Positions 9,351 to 16,800 of a stretch of 64,000 bases of DNA are shown here, in pieces (the stretch's first letter is position 1; each line of letters starts with the position of its first letter). The DNA is from REBR01 sp033721915 (GTDB taxonomy: Bacteria > Pseudomonadota > Gammaproteobacteria > Pseudomonadales > Oleiphilaceae), in NCBI GenBank assembly GCA_033721915.1, contig JAWWAC010000008.1:1-64000 (forward strand), read 5' to 3'. The notes beneath the pieces are model-generated. The model was not told where the DNA came from and did no database searches. It saw nothing but the letters and a program-made list of their open reading frames with translations. Both the position numbers and the translations under genes were made by a program.

Positions 9351-10757
9351 ATGAATGCACCCTCAAAGCCCCTGGATCTGGATTCGCTGGCCGCACTGAT
9401 GACAGAAGGGGGCAAGCTGCTCCGTTCTGCGCAAGACCTGGCGGAATACGGCCGTGACTGGACCCGGATTCACGAGCCCAGGCCGGTGGCCGTGGCGCTG
9501 CCGAAAACCACCGCCGAGGTACAGGCGCTGGTGCGTTTCGCCAACGCCCACCAGCTGGCACTGGTGCCCTCCGGCGGTCGCACCGGTCTGAGTGCCGGCG
9601 CCGTGGCCGCCAATGGCGAGCTGGTGGTGTCCTTCGAGCGCATGAACCGCATACTGGATTTCAATGCCAGCGACCGCCAGGTGCACTGTCAGGCGGGTGT
9701 GGTGACACAGCAGCTGCAGGAATTTGCCGAGGAGCAGGGGCTGTACTACCCGGTGGACTTCGCCTCCGCCGGCTCCAGCCAGATCGGTGGCAACCTGGGC
9801 ACCAACGCTGGCGGCATCAAGGTGATCCGCTATGGCATGAGCCGTGACTGGGTGGCGGGCCTGACGGTGGTCACCGGGGCCGGCGAGATACTGGAGCTGA
9901 ACCGGGACCTGGCCAAGAACAACACCGGCTACGACCTGCGCCACCTGTTTATCGGCGCCGAGGGCACACTGGGGTTTATCACCGAGGCCACCATGAAGCT
10001 GGCCCGCAAGCCGGAGAACCTGACGGTGCTGGTGCTGGGCCTGAACGACCTGAGCAACACCATGGACGTGCTGCGCTGCTTCCAGGACAGCCTGGACCTG
10101 ACCGCCTACGAGTTTTTCTCCCACGAGGCCATGGCCTACGTGCTGGCCCACGGGGATGTGCCAGCGCCGTTCGAGACCCGGGCCCCTTATTACGCACTGA
10201 TCGAGTTCGAGGCCATCTCGGAGGGGGTGCTGGAACAGGCCATGGCCCAGTTTGAGCACTGCATGGAGTCCGGCTGGGTGCTGGACGGCGTGATCAGCCA
10301 GAGCGAGACACAGGCGAAGAACCTCTGGCAACTGCGTGAGCGCATCTCCGAGTCCATCGCACCGCGCACCCCCTACAAGAACGACCTGTCGGTGCGGGTG
10401 TCACGGGTACCGGACTTCCTGAACGAGATCGACAATGTGGTGCGGGAGCACTACCCGGACTTCGAAATCATCTGGTTCGGCCATATCGGTGACGGCAACC
10501 TGCACCTGAACATCCTCAAGCCGGAGGCCATGGACAAGGGGGAGTTTTTCGAGCGCTGCAAGGCGGTCAACGTCTGGGTGTTTGACATTGTCCAGCGTCA
10601 CCACGGCAGCGTTTCCGCCGAGCACGGTGTGGGCATGGTCAAGAAGGATTATCTCAGCTACAGCCGCAGCGCCGAGGAGATCCAGCTGATGCGGGGCATC
10701 AAGCGGGTGTTTGACCCCAACGGCATCATGAACCCGGGCAAGATCTTCGACCTGTGA
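9351..10757 (+). CDS. d2hgdh: FAD-linked D-2-hydroxyacid dehydrogenase, probable D-2-hydroxyglutarate dehydrogenase
   Basis: The 468-aa flavoprotein has an FAD_binding_4/PCMH domain (about 40-220, with GGRTGLSAGA and SSQIGGNLGTNAGG) and a FAD-oxidase_C domain with the metal-site motifs GHIGDGNLH and SAEHGVGMVK. This is the GlcD/D-lactate/D2HGDH family. The divergent pairing with serA supports the D2HGDH assignment, because in Pseudomonas the two reactions are coupled to drive serine synthesis and feed electrons to ETF. Without experiment, D-lactate remains a possible alternative substrate. The ATG at 9351 follows AGAGGACAG at reasonable spacing. Confidence 0.88.
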   Translation: MNAPSKPLDLDSLAALMTEGGKLLRSAQDLAEYGRDWTRIHEPRPVAVALPKTTAEVQALVRFANAHQLALVPSGGRTGLSAGAVAANGELVVSFERMNRILDFNASDRQVHCQAGVVTQQLQEFAEEQGLYYPVDFASAGSSQIGGNLGTNAGGIKVIRYGMSRDWVAGLTVVTGAGEILELNRDLAKNNTGYDLRHLFIGAEGTLGFITEATMKLARKPENLTVLVLGLNDLSNTMDVLRCFQDSLDLTAYEFFSHEAMAYVLAHGDVPAPFETRAPYYALIEFEAISEGVLEQAMAQFEHCMESGWVLDGVISQSETQAKNLWQLRERISESIAPRTPYKNDLSVRVSRVPDFLNEIDNVVREHYPDFEIIWFGHIGDGNLHLNILKPEAMDKGEFFERCKAVNVWVFDIVQRHHGSVSAEHGVGMVKKDYLSYSRSAEEIQLMRGIKRVFDPNGIMNPGKIFDL

Positions 10758-10782
10758 GCCCCATCCGGCTGGGCCCCGGGGC

Positions 10783-12105
10783 TCAGCCGAAATCCTCCGG
10801 GCTCAGCCCCACGTAATCCGCCAGTGCCTGGCGGAAATCCGCGCGCACCCCCAGGCGCTTCATCATCCAGTAGTGCCCCACCACCATGCGGTCCACCAGC
10901 AGGCTCTCCACCGGGGGCTTCAGTGCGCTGAGGTTCTGGAACACGGTGTGGGTCTGGGCGGCGGCCTGTTTGTGGATGTCCGCCGTGGCAAAATCATAGG
11001 GTTGGTTGGTGGCCATGAATGGCTGGATCAGGATCTTGCGCCACAGTGCGTAGTACTCCGGCGGCAGCGCCGGCTGCTCCGCCACACGGGCACCGAGGGT
11101 GATCAGGTGATGGTCCAGTGCCACGTAATCCTCCAGCAGAGCGGCACGCAGTGCCTGCCGGTAGGCGGCCACTATGGAGGGGCGCAGCTTCTTGATGCAG
11201 CCGAAGTCGTACAGGATGATGGTGCCGTCCGGGCGGTAGGCGAAGTTGCCGGCATGGGGGTCGCCGTGGATGCACTGGTGCACAAACAGCTGATCCCCCA
11301 GTGTTCGGAAGATGCGCTGTCCGATCTCGTCGATCACGCTCTGGGGGTAGCGCTCCGGGGTGACCTCGCTGATGTGATCCCCCACCACCTTCTCCATGGT
11401 CAGCACCCGGCGGCTTGACCGTTCCGGCACCAGTGCCGGCACGATCAGCTTGTCATCCCCCTGGTGCATGCGCCGGAACAGCGCCATGTTGCGCCCTTCG
11501 TTGACGTAATCCAGCTCTTCGTGGAGCCGGTCGCGGATCTCGCCGAACAGGGCGTTGACGCTCTCTCTGGACATTTTGAGAAGACCGCCAAGGCGCAGTG
11601 CCGTGCGCAGCTGGCGCAGATCCGAGTCGCAGGACTCGTCCACCCCCGGGTACTGCACCTTTACCACCACTTCACGGCCGTCCTCCAGTACCCCTTCGTG
11701 CACCTGTCCGATGGAGGCGGCGGCATAGGGGGTTTCACTCAGTTCCCGGAACAGGGTGTCCACGGGCTGGCCCAGCTCCGACTCGATCTGCTGGCAGATC
11801 ACGGAGAAGGGCATGGCCGGGGCTTCTTTCTGCAGTGTCTGGAGTGCTTCCGAGAACTCCCTGGGCAGGAAGTCCTGGGTCTGTGAGGCGATCTGCCCCA
11901 CTTTCATCACCGCCCCCTTGAGATCCCCCAGTGTGCTGGCGATGTCCTCGGCCATGCGGGTGTAGTTTTCGCTCTGGCGTTGCTCGTCCGTCTCGCTGAA
12001 CCAGCCCCGTGCCCGTTGCCCGGCGTAGCGGGAGGCCACCGAGGCGGTCATGCCTGCCAGTCGGAAGAATCGTCCGGTGCGGCTGGTGACCGGTTTTCTG
12101 CTCAT
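10783..12105 (-). CDS. ABC1/UbiB-family atypical kinase
   Basis: A 440-aa ADCK/UbiB-like protein. It shows the KxGQ motif (MKVGQIAS), the alanine-rich loop (AAASIGQVHEG) replacing the P-loop, the VVVKVQYPG lysine, HGDPHAGNF catalytic motif and a DFG (YDFGCIKK). Family members act as ATPases supporting ubiquinone biosynthesis or lipid homeostasis. This protein lacks the C-terminal transmembrane pair typical of UbiB itself and stands away from ubiE/ubiJ, so it is probably a paralogue of unknown target. Its ATG overlaps the stop of the FAH-family gene (ATGA), so the two are translationally coupled. Confidence 0.88.
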   Translation of the reverse strand: MSRKPVTSRTGRFFRLAGMTASVASRYAGQRARGWFSETDEQRQSENYTRMAEDIASTLGDLKGAVMKVGQIASQTQDFLPREFSEALQTLQKEAPAMPFSVICQQIESELGQPVDTLFRELSETPYAAASIGQVHEGVLEDGREVVVKVQYPGVDESCDSDLRQLRTALRLGGLLKMSRESVNALFGEIRDRLHEELDYVNEGRNMALFRRMHQGDDKLIVPALVPERSSRRVLTMEKVVGDHISEVTPERYPQSVIDEIGQRIFRTLGDQLFVHQCIHGDPHAGNFAYRPDGTIILYDFGCIKKLRPSIVAAYRQALRAALLEDYVALDHHLITLGARVAEQPALPPEYYALWRKILIQPFMATNQPYDFATADIHKQAAAQTHTVFQNLSALKPPVESLLVDRMVVGHYWMMKRLGVRADFRQALADYVGLSPEDFG

Positions 12106-12812
12106 AAGGTTCCTGCGTGGTTATCCGGTAATGCTGGCCCCTGTGCCACCCGGGTGCGCTCTGTCAGGCCCTCCTGGTCCCCCAGCTCCAGGGCCAGCTC
12201 AATGTGCTGGTCCTGGTAGAGAGGGCCCACTCCGGCCGGGGTGCCGGTCAGGACAACATCCCCGGGGCACAACGTAAAATGCTGGCTTATATACGACAGC
12301 AGTTCCGGTATGGCTTGCAGCATATCCCGGGTGTTGCCCTCCTGGCGCAACTGGCCGTCGATGTGGGCGCTGAAGCGAAAGCGCCGGCTCGCGCTCAGCC
12401 CGTCCACCGGTGCGAACCGCGTCAGGGGGCAGGCCCCGTCAAAACCCTTGGCCAGCTCCCAGGGGTGGCCCTTTTCCTTGAGCCGATCCTGGCGATCCCG
12501 CAGAGTCAGGTCCAGTGCCAGTCCCACCCCGCGGATAGCGGCCAGTGCCGTATGCTCGCCTGCACGGGTCAGTGTTTCCCCCATCAGCAGAGCCAGCTCG
12601 GTCTCAAAGTGCACCGCACCCCGGTTGACCGGCAGTGTCAGTGGCTGATCCAGGTCGCACACGGCGCTGGCGGGCTTGATAAACAGCAATGGCGTGGCGG
12701 GTACCGGGTTGTTCAGTTCACGGGCATGGGCGGCGTAATTGCGACCGACACAGACCACCTTGCTGATGGGTTGCTCAAAGCGGCTGTCGTCACTGAAGCG
12801 GGCATGGATCAT
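12102..12812 (-). CDS. Fumarylacetoacetate hydrolase-family protein (YcgM-like)
   Basis: About 236 aa, the usual size of the short FAH/acylpyruvase family. It carries the metal-binding acidic residues in VHFETELALLMG and LALDLTLRDRQ, and the late PGDVVLTGTPAGVGPL motif. The predicted chemistry is hydrolysis or decarboxylation of a beta-diketo acid such as an acylpyruvate or oxaloacetate. The ATG at 12812 (MIHARFSDDS) is used because the frame upstream is not family-like. It is the promoter-proximal gene of a two-gene operon, ending in a 4-nt overlap with the ABC1 kinase. Confidence 0.88.
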   Translation of the reverse strand: MIHARFSDDSRFEQPISKVVCVGRNYAAHARELNNPVPATPLLFIKPASAVCDLDQPLTLPVNRGAVHFETELALLMGETLTRAGEHTALAAIRGVGLALDLTLRDRQDRLKEKGHPWELAKGFDGACPLTRFAPVDGLSASRRFRFSAHIDGQLRQEGNTRDMLQAIPELLSYISQHFTLCPGDVVLTGTPAGVGPLYQDQHIELALELGDQEGLTERTRVAQGPALPDNHAGTL

Positions 12813-13021
12813 GGCAGTGCTCCTGCGCATTGGGGAACCGGATTCGGGCACCTCATGCTAGCACGTTTGCGGTTTTTTGCCGGAAGCGGGGGCCGGATTC
12901 CGGGGGTTGAACCAACGCCTTTTAATCCGGTATCACTACAAATACGAGACGATGGGTCCGGCCCGGAGACAGGCGGACCCTTCAAGGCAGACGCCGTAAC
13001 GTAAAAAGAAAGGAGGTCGCT

Positions 13022-13315
13022 ATGCAGCATTGTCCTCATTGCCAGAACAAACTGAGTCTGCTGGAACGGGCCAGACTCAACCATGGCACTCTGTATCACT
13101 GCCCGGCCTGCCACAAAACCTCCCTGCCGGGTGACGGCTACATGGCCCTTCACTGGATGCTGGGGGGTGGCGTTGGCGCTCTGGTGGCTTTTGTGACACC
13201 AGGGCTTGAGAGCCTGGCCCTGGGGGCCGGCGCCGGTTTGCTGGCGGGGCTGTTTTTCCTGCGCTTCGGCTCCGAGCTGTATCCCGCAAGCCGGGAGCCC
13301 AGCGGAGGCTACTGA
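13022..13315 (+). CDS. Small zinc-ribbon membrane protein
   Basis: The 97-aa protein has an N-terminal zinc-ribbon-like arrangement (CPHC at residues 4-7 and CPAC around 38-41) followed by two hydrophobic stretches (about 50-67 and 70-85). A strong ribosome binding site (AAGGAGGT) precedes the ATG. It has the look of small gammaproteobacterial membrane proteins annotated only as hypothetical. It lies upstream of, and in the same direction as, a second small membrane protein gene. A hairpin (ATCACCGG with CCGGTGAT) sits between them. Confidence 0.75.
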   Translation: MQHCPHCQNKLSLLERARLNHGTLYHCPACHKTSLPGDGYMALHWMLGGGVGALVAFVTPGLESLALGAGAGLLAGLFFLRFGSELYPASREPSGGY

Positions 13316-13396
13316 CTCCGTTATCACCGGGGATTTCTCTCCGGTGATCCAACAGGGTTACAATCCTGGGCATCCCTTGTGTCCAGGAGATTCCTT

Positions 13397-13870
13397 TTGC
13401 CGGAAGAATACGCCCCCCAGTACAGCGAGAAACAGAAACGGTTGCTGGTCTTTGTGATGGTGACCCTGTCCGCCCTGTTGATTCTGGGTGTACAGACCCT
13501 GCTTTTTCCCCAGCTGATGGCCTTTGCCAGTGTGGCCCACTGCTATGAGATCCTCGGTGTTGAGGGCCCCAGGCTGCTGCTCTACGGCATCTTCACGGGC
13601 CTGCCGCTGTTGCTGGCGCTCACCCTGGGGGCCTGGTTCAGCTGGCGGGGGTTGCGGATTGTCCGTCACAGGCAGACCCCGTTGCCGGGGGAAAAGGTGT
13701 TCCAGACCCGCCCCATTGTGTTCGGTGACAGGGCGGTGCGCCTGGGCTGGCTGCACCACCTGCCCATGGTGCTGCTGCTGGCGTTTGCCCTCTGGGGGGC
13801 CTTCCAGGCGGAAGGGATACTGGCCGCCAGCAACGCCTTTGCGGCGGATTACCGGCTCTGTGCGTCCTGA
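13397..13870 (+). CDS. Hypothetical membrane protein, TTG start
   Basis: A 157-aa protein with about three hydrophobic helices (near residues 18-38, 58-80 and 117-140) and no recognised domain. The TTG at 13397 is chosen because AGGAGA lies six bases upstream; an in-frame GTG at 13379 would overlap that site. It converges with the TRIC-type channel gene, whose stop is 12 nt away. Its function is unknown; the pairing with the upstream small zinc-ribbon protein is only positional. Confidence 0.7.
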   Translation: MPEEYAPQYSEKQKRLLVFVMVTLSALLILGVQTLLFPQLMAFASVAHCYEILGVEGPRLLLYGIFTGLPLLLALTLGAWFSWRGLRIVRHRQTPLPGEKVFQTRPIVFGDRAVRLGWLHHLPMVLLLAFALWGAFQAEGILAASNAFAADYRLCAS

Positions 13871-13881
13871 GCCGGGCCGGC

Positions 13882-14508
13882 TTACAGGCAGTTATGATCC
13901 GGGTCCCGCTGCAGCCGGATGTCAAACTTTACCGCCAGCATCCGCACCGTGACGATAAACACGAGTCCGGTGGCCAGAGCCAGTGTCTCGTTGCCGGTCC
14001 ACCAGTCCATGAAGAAGTACAGCCAGCAGCCGGCAAAGGCCACGGAGGCGTAGATCTGGTCCTTGCGGAAGATATAGGGCACTTCGTTGCACAGTGTGTC
14101 CCGCAGCAGACCGCCAAAGGTGCCTGTCATCACCCCCAGGAGTGAGGCCACAAACCAGGAGTGTTCCAGTGCCAGTGCCAGCTGTGCGCCGAGCATGGCG
14201 AAAATGCCCAGGCCAATGGCATCGGGCAGTACGATATTGCGCTCGCGGATCTTCTCCAGGGGGCGCACATAGCTGAACAGCAGCGCCATGATCAGGATCA
14301 GTATGGGCTGCTCCTGGTGCTGGATCCAGTACAGGGGGTGGTTGTCCAGAATCAGGTCCCTCAGGGTGCCGCCCCCCAGGGCGGTAATAAAGGCAATGGA
14401 GAACACCCCCACCGGGTCCATGTTCTTGGCCCTGGCGGCAATCATGCCGGAGGTGGCAAAGGCCACCACACCCACCATTTCCAGCAGATAAATCACATCA
14501 AACCCCAT
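13882..14508 (-). CDS. TRIC-type cation channel family protein (YicG/UPF0126)
   Basis: The 208-aa protein consists of two homologous three-helix repeats plus a final helix. The family glycine/arginine motifs GGGTLRD (about residues 45-51) and GGLLRD (about 131-136) are present. Bacterial TRIC homologues form trimeric monovalent cation channels in the inner membrane. No regulatory partner is adjacent. The length and motifs fit the family well. Confidence 0.88.
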   Translation of the reverse strand: MGFDVIYLLEMVGVVAFATSGMIAARAKNMDPVGVFSIAFITALGGGTLRDLILDNHPLYWIQHQEQPILILIMALLFSYVRPLEKIRERNIVLPDAIGLGIFAMLGAQLALALEHSWFVASLLGVMTGTFGGLLRDTLCNEVPYIFRKDQIYASVAFAGCWLYFFMDWWTGNETLALATGLVFIVTVRMLAVKFDIRLQRDPDHNCL

Positions 14509-14582
14509 GGGGGAAACCTCGGTCTGGTTCGGTACGGGCCATTTCGCGGGCGCAACTATACGGGTTTCTGTGCACTATTGCA

Positions 14583-14612
14583 CCAGAGGAGGGCCTTTCC
14601 CCTCTGGTTTTA
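14583..14612 (+). terminator. Stem-loop with short T tract
   Basis: CCAGAGG pairs with CCTCTGG across an 11-nt loop, then TTTTATT. It would stop rightward readthrough before the quinone oxidoreductase promoter. Confidence 0.55.
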
Positions 14613-14642
14613 TTCACAATACTGATAGTCGGCAATTACAAA

Positions 14643-14656
14643 GATTCATTTGAATC
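14643..14656. promoter_or_regulatory. Palindrome upstream of the quinone oxidoreductase gene
   Basis: GATTCA-TT-TGAATC is a perfect 6-bp inverted repeat with a 2-bp centre, about 55 nt before the start codon and downstream of the preceding terminator. It could be an operator. No regulator gene is adjacent. Confidence 0.35.
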
Positions 14657-14710
14657 ATAGTATCCGCCGGGACATGATGACGGGCTGAACCAACAATAAA
14701 AGAGGTGAGT

Positions 14711-15691
14711 ATGCGAGCGATCCTGTGCAAGGAATACGGTCCGGCGGAGTCGCTGGTGATCGAGGATGTGGCATCGCCACAGGCCAAGGGCAGTGGCGTC
14801 AAGGTGCGGGTGAAGGCGGCGGGCCTGAACTTCCCGGATACACTGATCATTGAAGGCAAGTACCAGCTCAAGCCCTCCATGCCCTTTTCTCCCGGTGGCG
14901 AGATGGCCGGTGAGGTGCTGGAGGTGGGCGAGAAGGTGACCCGCTTCAAGGCCGGCGACCGGGTCATGGGCCTGACCGGTTACGGGGCCTTTGCCGAGGA
15001 AGTGGTGGTGCCTGAGGCGCAGCTGATCCCCACCCCGGACGGCATGAGCGATCAGGAAGCGGCGGCGTTTTCCATGGTCTACGGCACCTCTTACCACGCA
15101 CTGAAGCAGCGGGCGGATATCCAGCCCGGCGAGAAGCTGCTGGTGCTGGGGGCCAGTGGTGGAGTGGGTCTGGCCACAGTGGAGCTGGGCAAGATCATGG
15201 GCGCCCATGTGATTGCGGCGGCCAGCTCGGCGGACAAGCTGGAAGTGGCCAAAGAAGCCGGTGCCGATGAGCTGATCAACTACACCGAAGAGAACCTCAA
15301 GGACGCGGTCAAGGCCCGGGCCCGGCAGGGGGTGGACGTGGTCTACGACCCGGTGGGTGGCGACTTCACGGAACAGGCACTGCGTTGCATGGCCTGGAAG
15401 GGGCGGCACCTGATTATCGGTTTTGCCGCCGGTGATATCCCGAAGATTCCGGCGAACCTGCCGCTGCTCAAGGGCTGCTCGGTGGTCGGCGTATTCTGGG
15501 GCAACTTCACCATGCAGGAGCCCAAGGTGAATATGCAGAACATCATGGAGCTGCTGCAGATGTACAGCCAGGGCAAGCTCAAGCCTCGTGTCAGCGAGGT
15601 CTATGACTTTGAGGATTACGCCTCGGCCCTCAATGCCCTGACCCAGCGTAAGGCCAAGGGCAAGATTGTGCTGAACGTGGCCTCGGACTGA
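14711..15691 (+). CDS. NADPH:quinone oxidoreductase family protein (zeta-crystallin-like MDR)
   Basis: A 326-aa medium-chain dehydrogenase/reductase without the structural zinc cysteines. The Rossmann signature GASGGVGLATVELGK is at about residues 148-162, and the quinone-reductase stretch VVYDPVGGDFTEQAL follows. The predicted reaction is NAD(P)H-dependent reduction of quinones or enoyl substrates in the cytoplasm. ATG at 14711 follows AGAGGTGAGT; a GTG two codons earlier is also in frame. It is monocistronic, flanked by a terminator on each side. Confidence 0.9.
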   Translation: MRAILCKEYGPAESLVIEDVASPQAKGSGVKVRVKAAGLNFPDTLIIEGKYQLKPSMPFSPGGEMAGEVLEVGEKVTRFKAGDRVMGLTGYGAFAEEVVVPEAQLIPTPDGMSDQEAAAFSMVYGTSYHALKQRADIQPGEKLLVLGASGGVGLATVELGKIMGAHVIAAASSADKLEVAKEAGADELINYTEENLKDAVKARARQGVDVVYDPVGGDFTEQALRCMAWKGRHLIIGFAAGDIPKIPANLPLLKGCSVVGVFWGNFTMQEPKVNMQNIMELLQMYSQGKLKPRVSEVYDFEDYASALNALTQRKAKGKIVLNVASD

Positions 15692-15716
15692 GAGGCGAGT
15701 CCGGATTTTCAGCCCC

Positions 15717-15746
15717 GAAAAGGCGCACCCTGGGTGCGCCTTTTTC
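15717..15746 (+). terminator. Rho-independent terminator
   Basis: AAAAGGCGCACCC and GGGTGCGCCTTTTT form a near-perfect stem with a very short loop followed by T residues, 25 nt after the quinone oxidoreductase stop. Confidence 0.9.
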
Positions 15747-15823
15747 TGTAATGAAACCCGAAAACCGGCATTGGATGCCATGTACCCGGAGGGGCTGTAG
15801 TGTGCCAGATGGTCCTTGTTGAA

Positions 15824-15925
15824 TCAGTGGTGATACCGAAGCTGGGCGATAAGCAAAGCGTCAGCCGTGACCTTGTACACCATTCGGTGCTCATCATTTA
15901 TGCGTCGTGCCCAGTAACCGGCGCG
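15824..15925 (-). pseudogene. 3' remnant of a YoeB/Txe-type toxin gene
   Basis: Read leftward, the last 33 codons before a TGA give GYWARRINDEHRMVY followed by KVTADALLIAQLRYHH. This matches the C-terminus of YoeB-type mRNA interferases (E. coli has FWSRRITEEHRLVY ... LLIAACRYHY), including the catalytic His and terminal Tyr-His. Upstream in this frame the sequence no longer resembles YoeB and has no plausible start. No YefM antitoxin is seen. It is therefore a truncated relic beside the intact ParD/ParE module. The similarity was recognised by eye. Confidence 0.75.
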
Positions 15926-15979
15926 TGAGCCGGGCGTTGGGCGACAAGAAAAGGCGCATGGGTCCGGTGCAAGGGAGTG

Positions 15980-15996
15980 GTATGATATTGTCATAC
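15980..15996. promoter_or_regulatory. Candidate ParD operator
   Basis: GTATGA-TATTG-TCATAC is a perfect 6-bp inverted repeat, 33 nt before the parD start, and includes a TATGAT hexamer. Type II antitoxins usually bind such sites to autoregulate. Binding is inferred. Confidence 0.5.
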
Positions 15997-16028
15997 TTTT
16001 GCTATGTTGGGAGCATCAGCAATGATGC

Positions 16029-16277
16029 ATGCACCGGAAAACCATCACGCTGACTGAACAACAAGACGACTGGGTGAAAGCCCAGATTGAAAGCGGCCAC
16101 TTTGGCAATGACAGTGAGTACATCCGCGATCTCATCCGAAGGGATCAGCAGGCGAAAGAACGTCTTGCCACGTTGAGGCAAGCCCTCGTTGAGGGTGAGT
16201 CAAGCGGGGAACCGAAACCGTTGGATATATCGGCTATCAAGGCGGCCGCCCGTAAGTGGATCAAGGCGGCTGATTAG
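16029..16277 (+). CDS. parD: Type II antitoxin, ParD/CopG family
   Basis: The 82-aa protein starts with a ribbon-helix-helix DNA-binding fold (RKTITLTEQQDDWV, then SEYIRDLIRRDQ). Its C-terminal tail, with DISAIKAAARKWI, is the part that wraps the toxin in ParD proteins. Three ATGs are clustered at 16022-16031, and only the last is in frame. Its stop shares one base with the GTG start of the toxin gene (TAGTG), so the pair is translationally coupled. It should autoregulate through the palindrome just upstream. Confidence 0.92.
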   Translation: MHRKTITLTEQQDDWVKAQIESGHFGNDSEYIRDLIRRDQQAKERLATLRQALVEGESSGEPKPLDISAIKAAARKWIKAAD

Positions 16278-16573
16278 TGCTTAAGTTGAGCGTCACGCCG
16301 AAGGCGGAATCAGACCTCATCGGAGTTTGGGTGTATCCCTGCGAAGAATGGGGCGTTGATGAGGCGGATCACTACCTGGATCGGCTTGAGGTAGGCATGA
16401 AACGGCTGACTGATCATCCATTACTTGGCGCGAACTACAGTCATGTTCTTACAGGGTATCGCAGATTACAGGTCGAGCATCACTCTGTTTTTTATCAATG
16501 GCTTGAATCGGAAGTGCTCGTTGTTCGCGTGCTGCACGAGGACATGGATGCACCGGAAAGGCTTCTGGAGTAG
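16277..16573 (+). CDS. parE: Type II toxin, RelE/ParE family (gyrase-inhibitor type)
   Basis: This is the toxin ParE, not topoisomerase IV subunit B, which lies at 44.2 kb. The 98-aa protein has the ParE pattern: KAESDLIGVWVY, WGVDEADHYLDRLE, LTGYRRLQVEHHSVFY and VVRVLHEDMD. It begins at a GTG overlapping the parD stop. It is full length, so the module looks functional. The surrounding YoeB relic and the inverted-repeat structure downstream suggest an insertion or turnover spot for toxin-antitoxin modules. Confidence 0.9.
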   Translation: MLKLSVTPKAESDLIGVWVYPCEEWGVDEADHYLDRLEVGMKRLTDHPLLGANYSHVLTGYRRLQVEHHSVFYQWLESEVLVVRVLHEDMDAPERLLE

Positions 16574-16655
16574 TGGGACTAGATTTTCGGCACAGCTTCA
16601 AGATTTTCATCGAAAAATTTACGGGGTCTGACCAGGCCATTGATCTGAATTCATG

Positions 16656-16720
16656 GGGATTTTCCGGTGTTTTCGGCTGAATAATGCCCTTACGGGCGTT
16701 ATTTCCCCCCTGGAAAACCC
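16656..16720. repeat. Nested inverted repeat downstream of the parDE module
   Basis: An inner hairpin (AATAATGCCC, loop TTAC, GGGCGTTATT; one G-T pair, 16680-16703) lies inside an outer stem (GGGATTTTCC at 16656-16665 with GGAAAACCC at 16712-16720, one bulged A). It may be a terminator or a REP-like or recombination-associated element. No second copy was noticed in the window. Confidence 0.5.
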
Positions 16721-16751
16721 TTTCTAAGGTTCTCCGTCACCCGTCACCGAT

Positions 16752-16780
16752 AAAAAGGGCGCCTTGAAGGCGCCCTTTTT
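16752..16780. terminator. Bidirectional terminator
   Basis: AAAAAGGGCGCC and GGCGCCCTTTTT form a near-perfect stem with A and T flanks on both sides. It follows the atuH stop (leftward) and the parDE region (rightward). Confidence 0.9.
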
Positions 16781-16800
16781 GTTGGTTTCTGGTCTGAGGC

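Noticed and set aside
16656..16720. Integron attC site next to the toxin-antitoxin pair
   Set aside because: No convincing RYYYAAC/GTTRRRY core sites and no integrase nearby.
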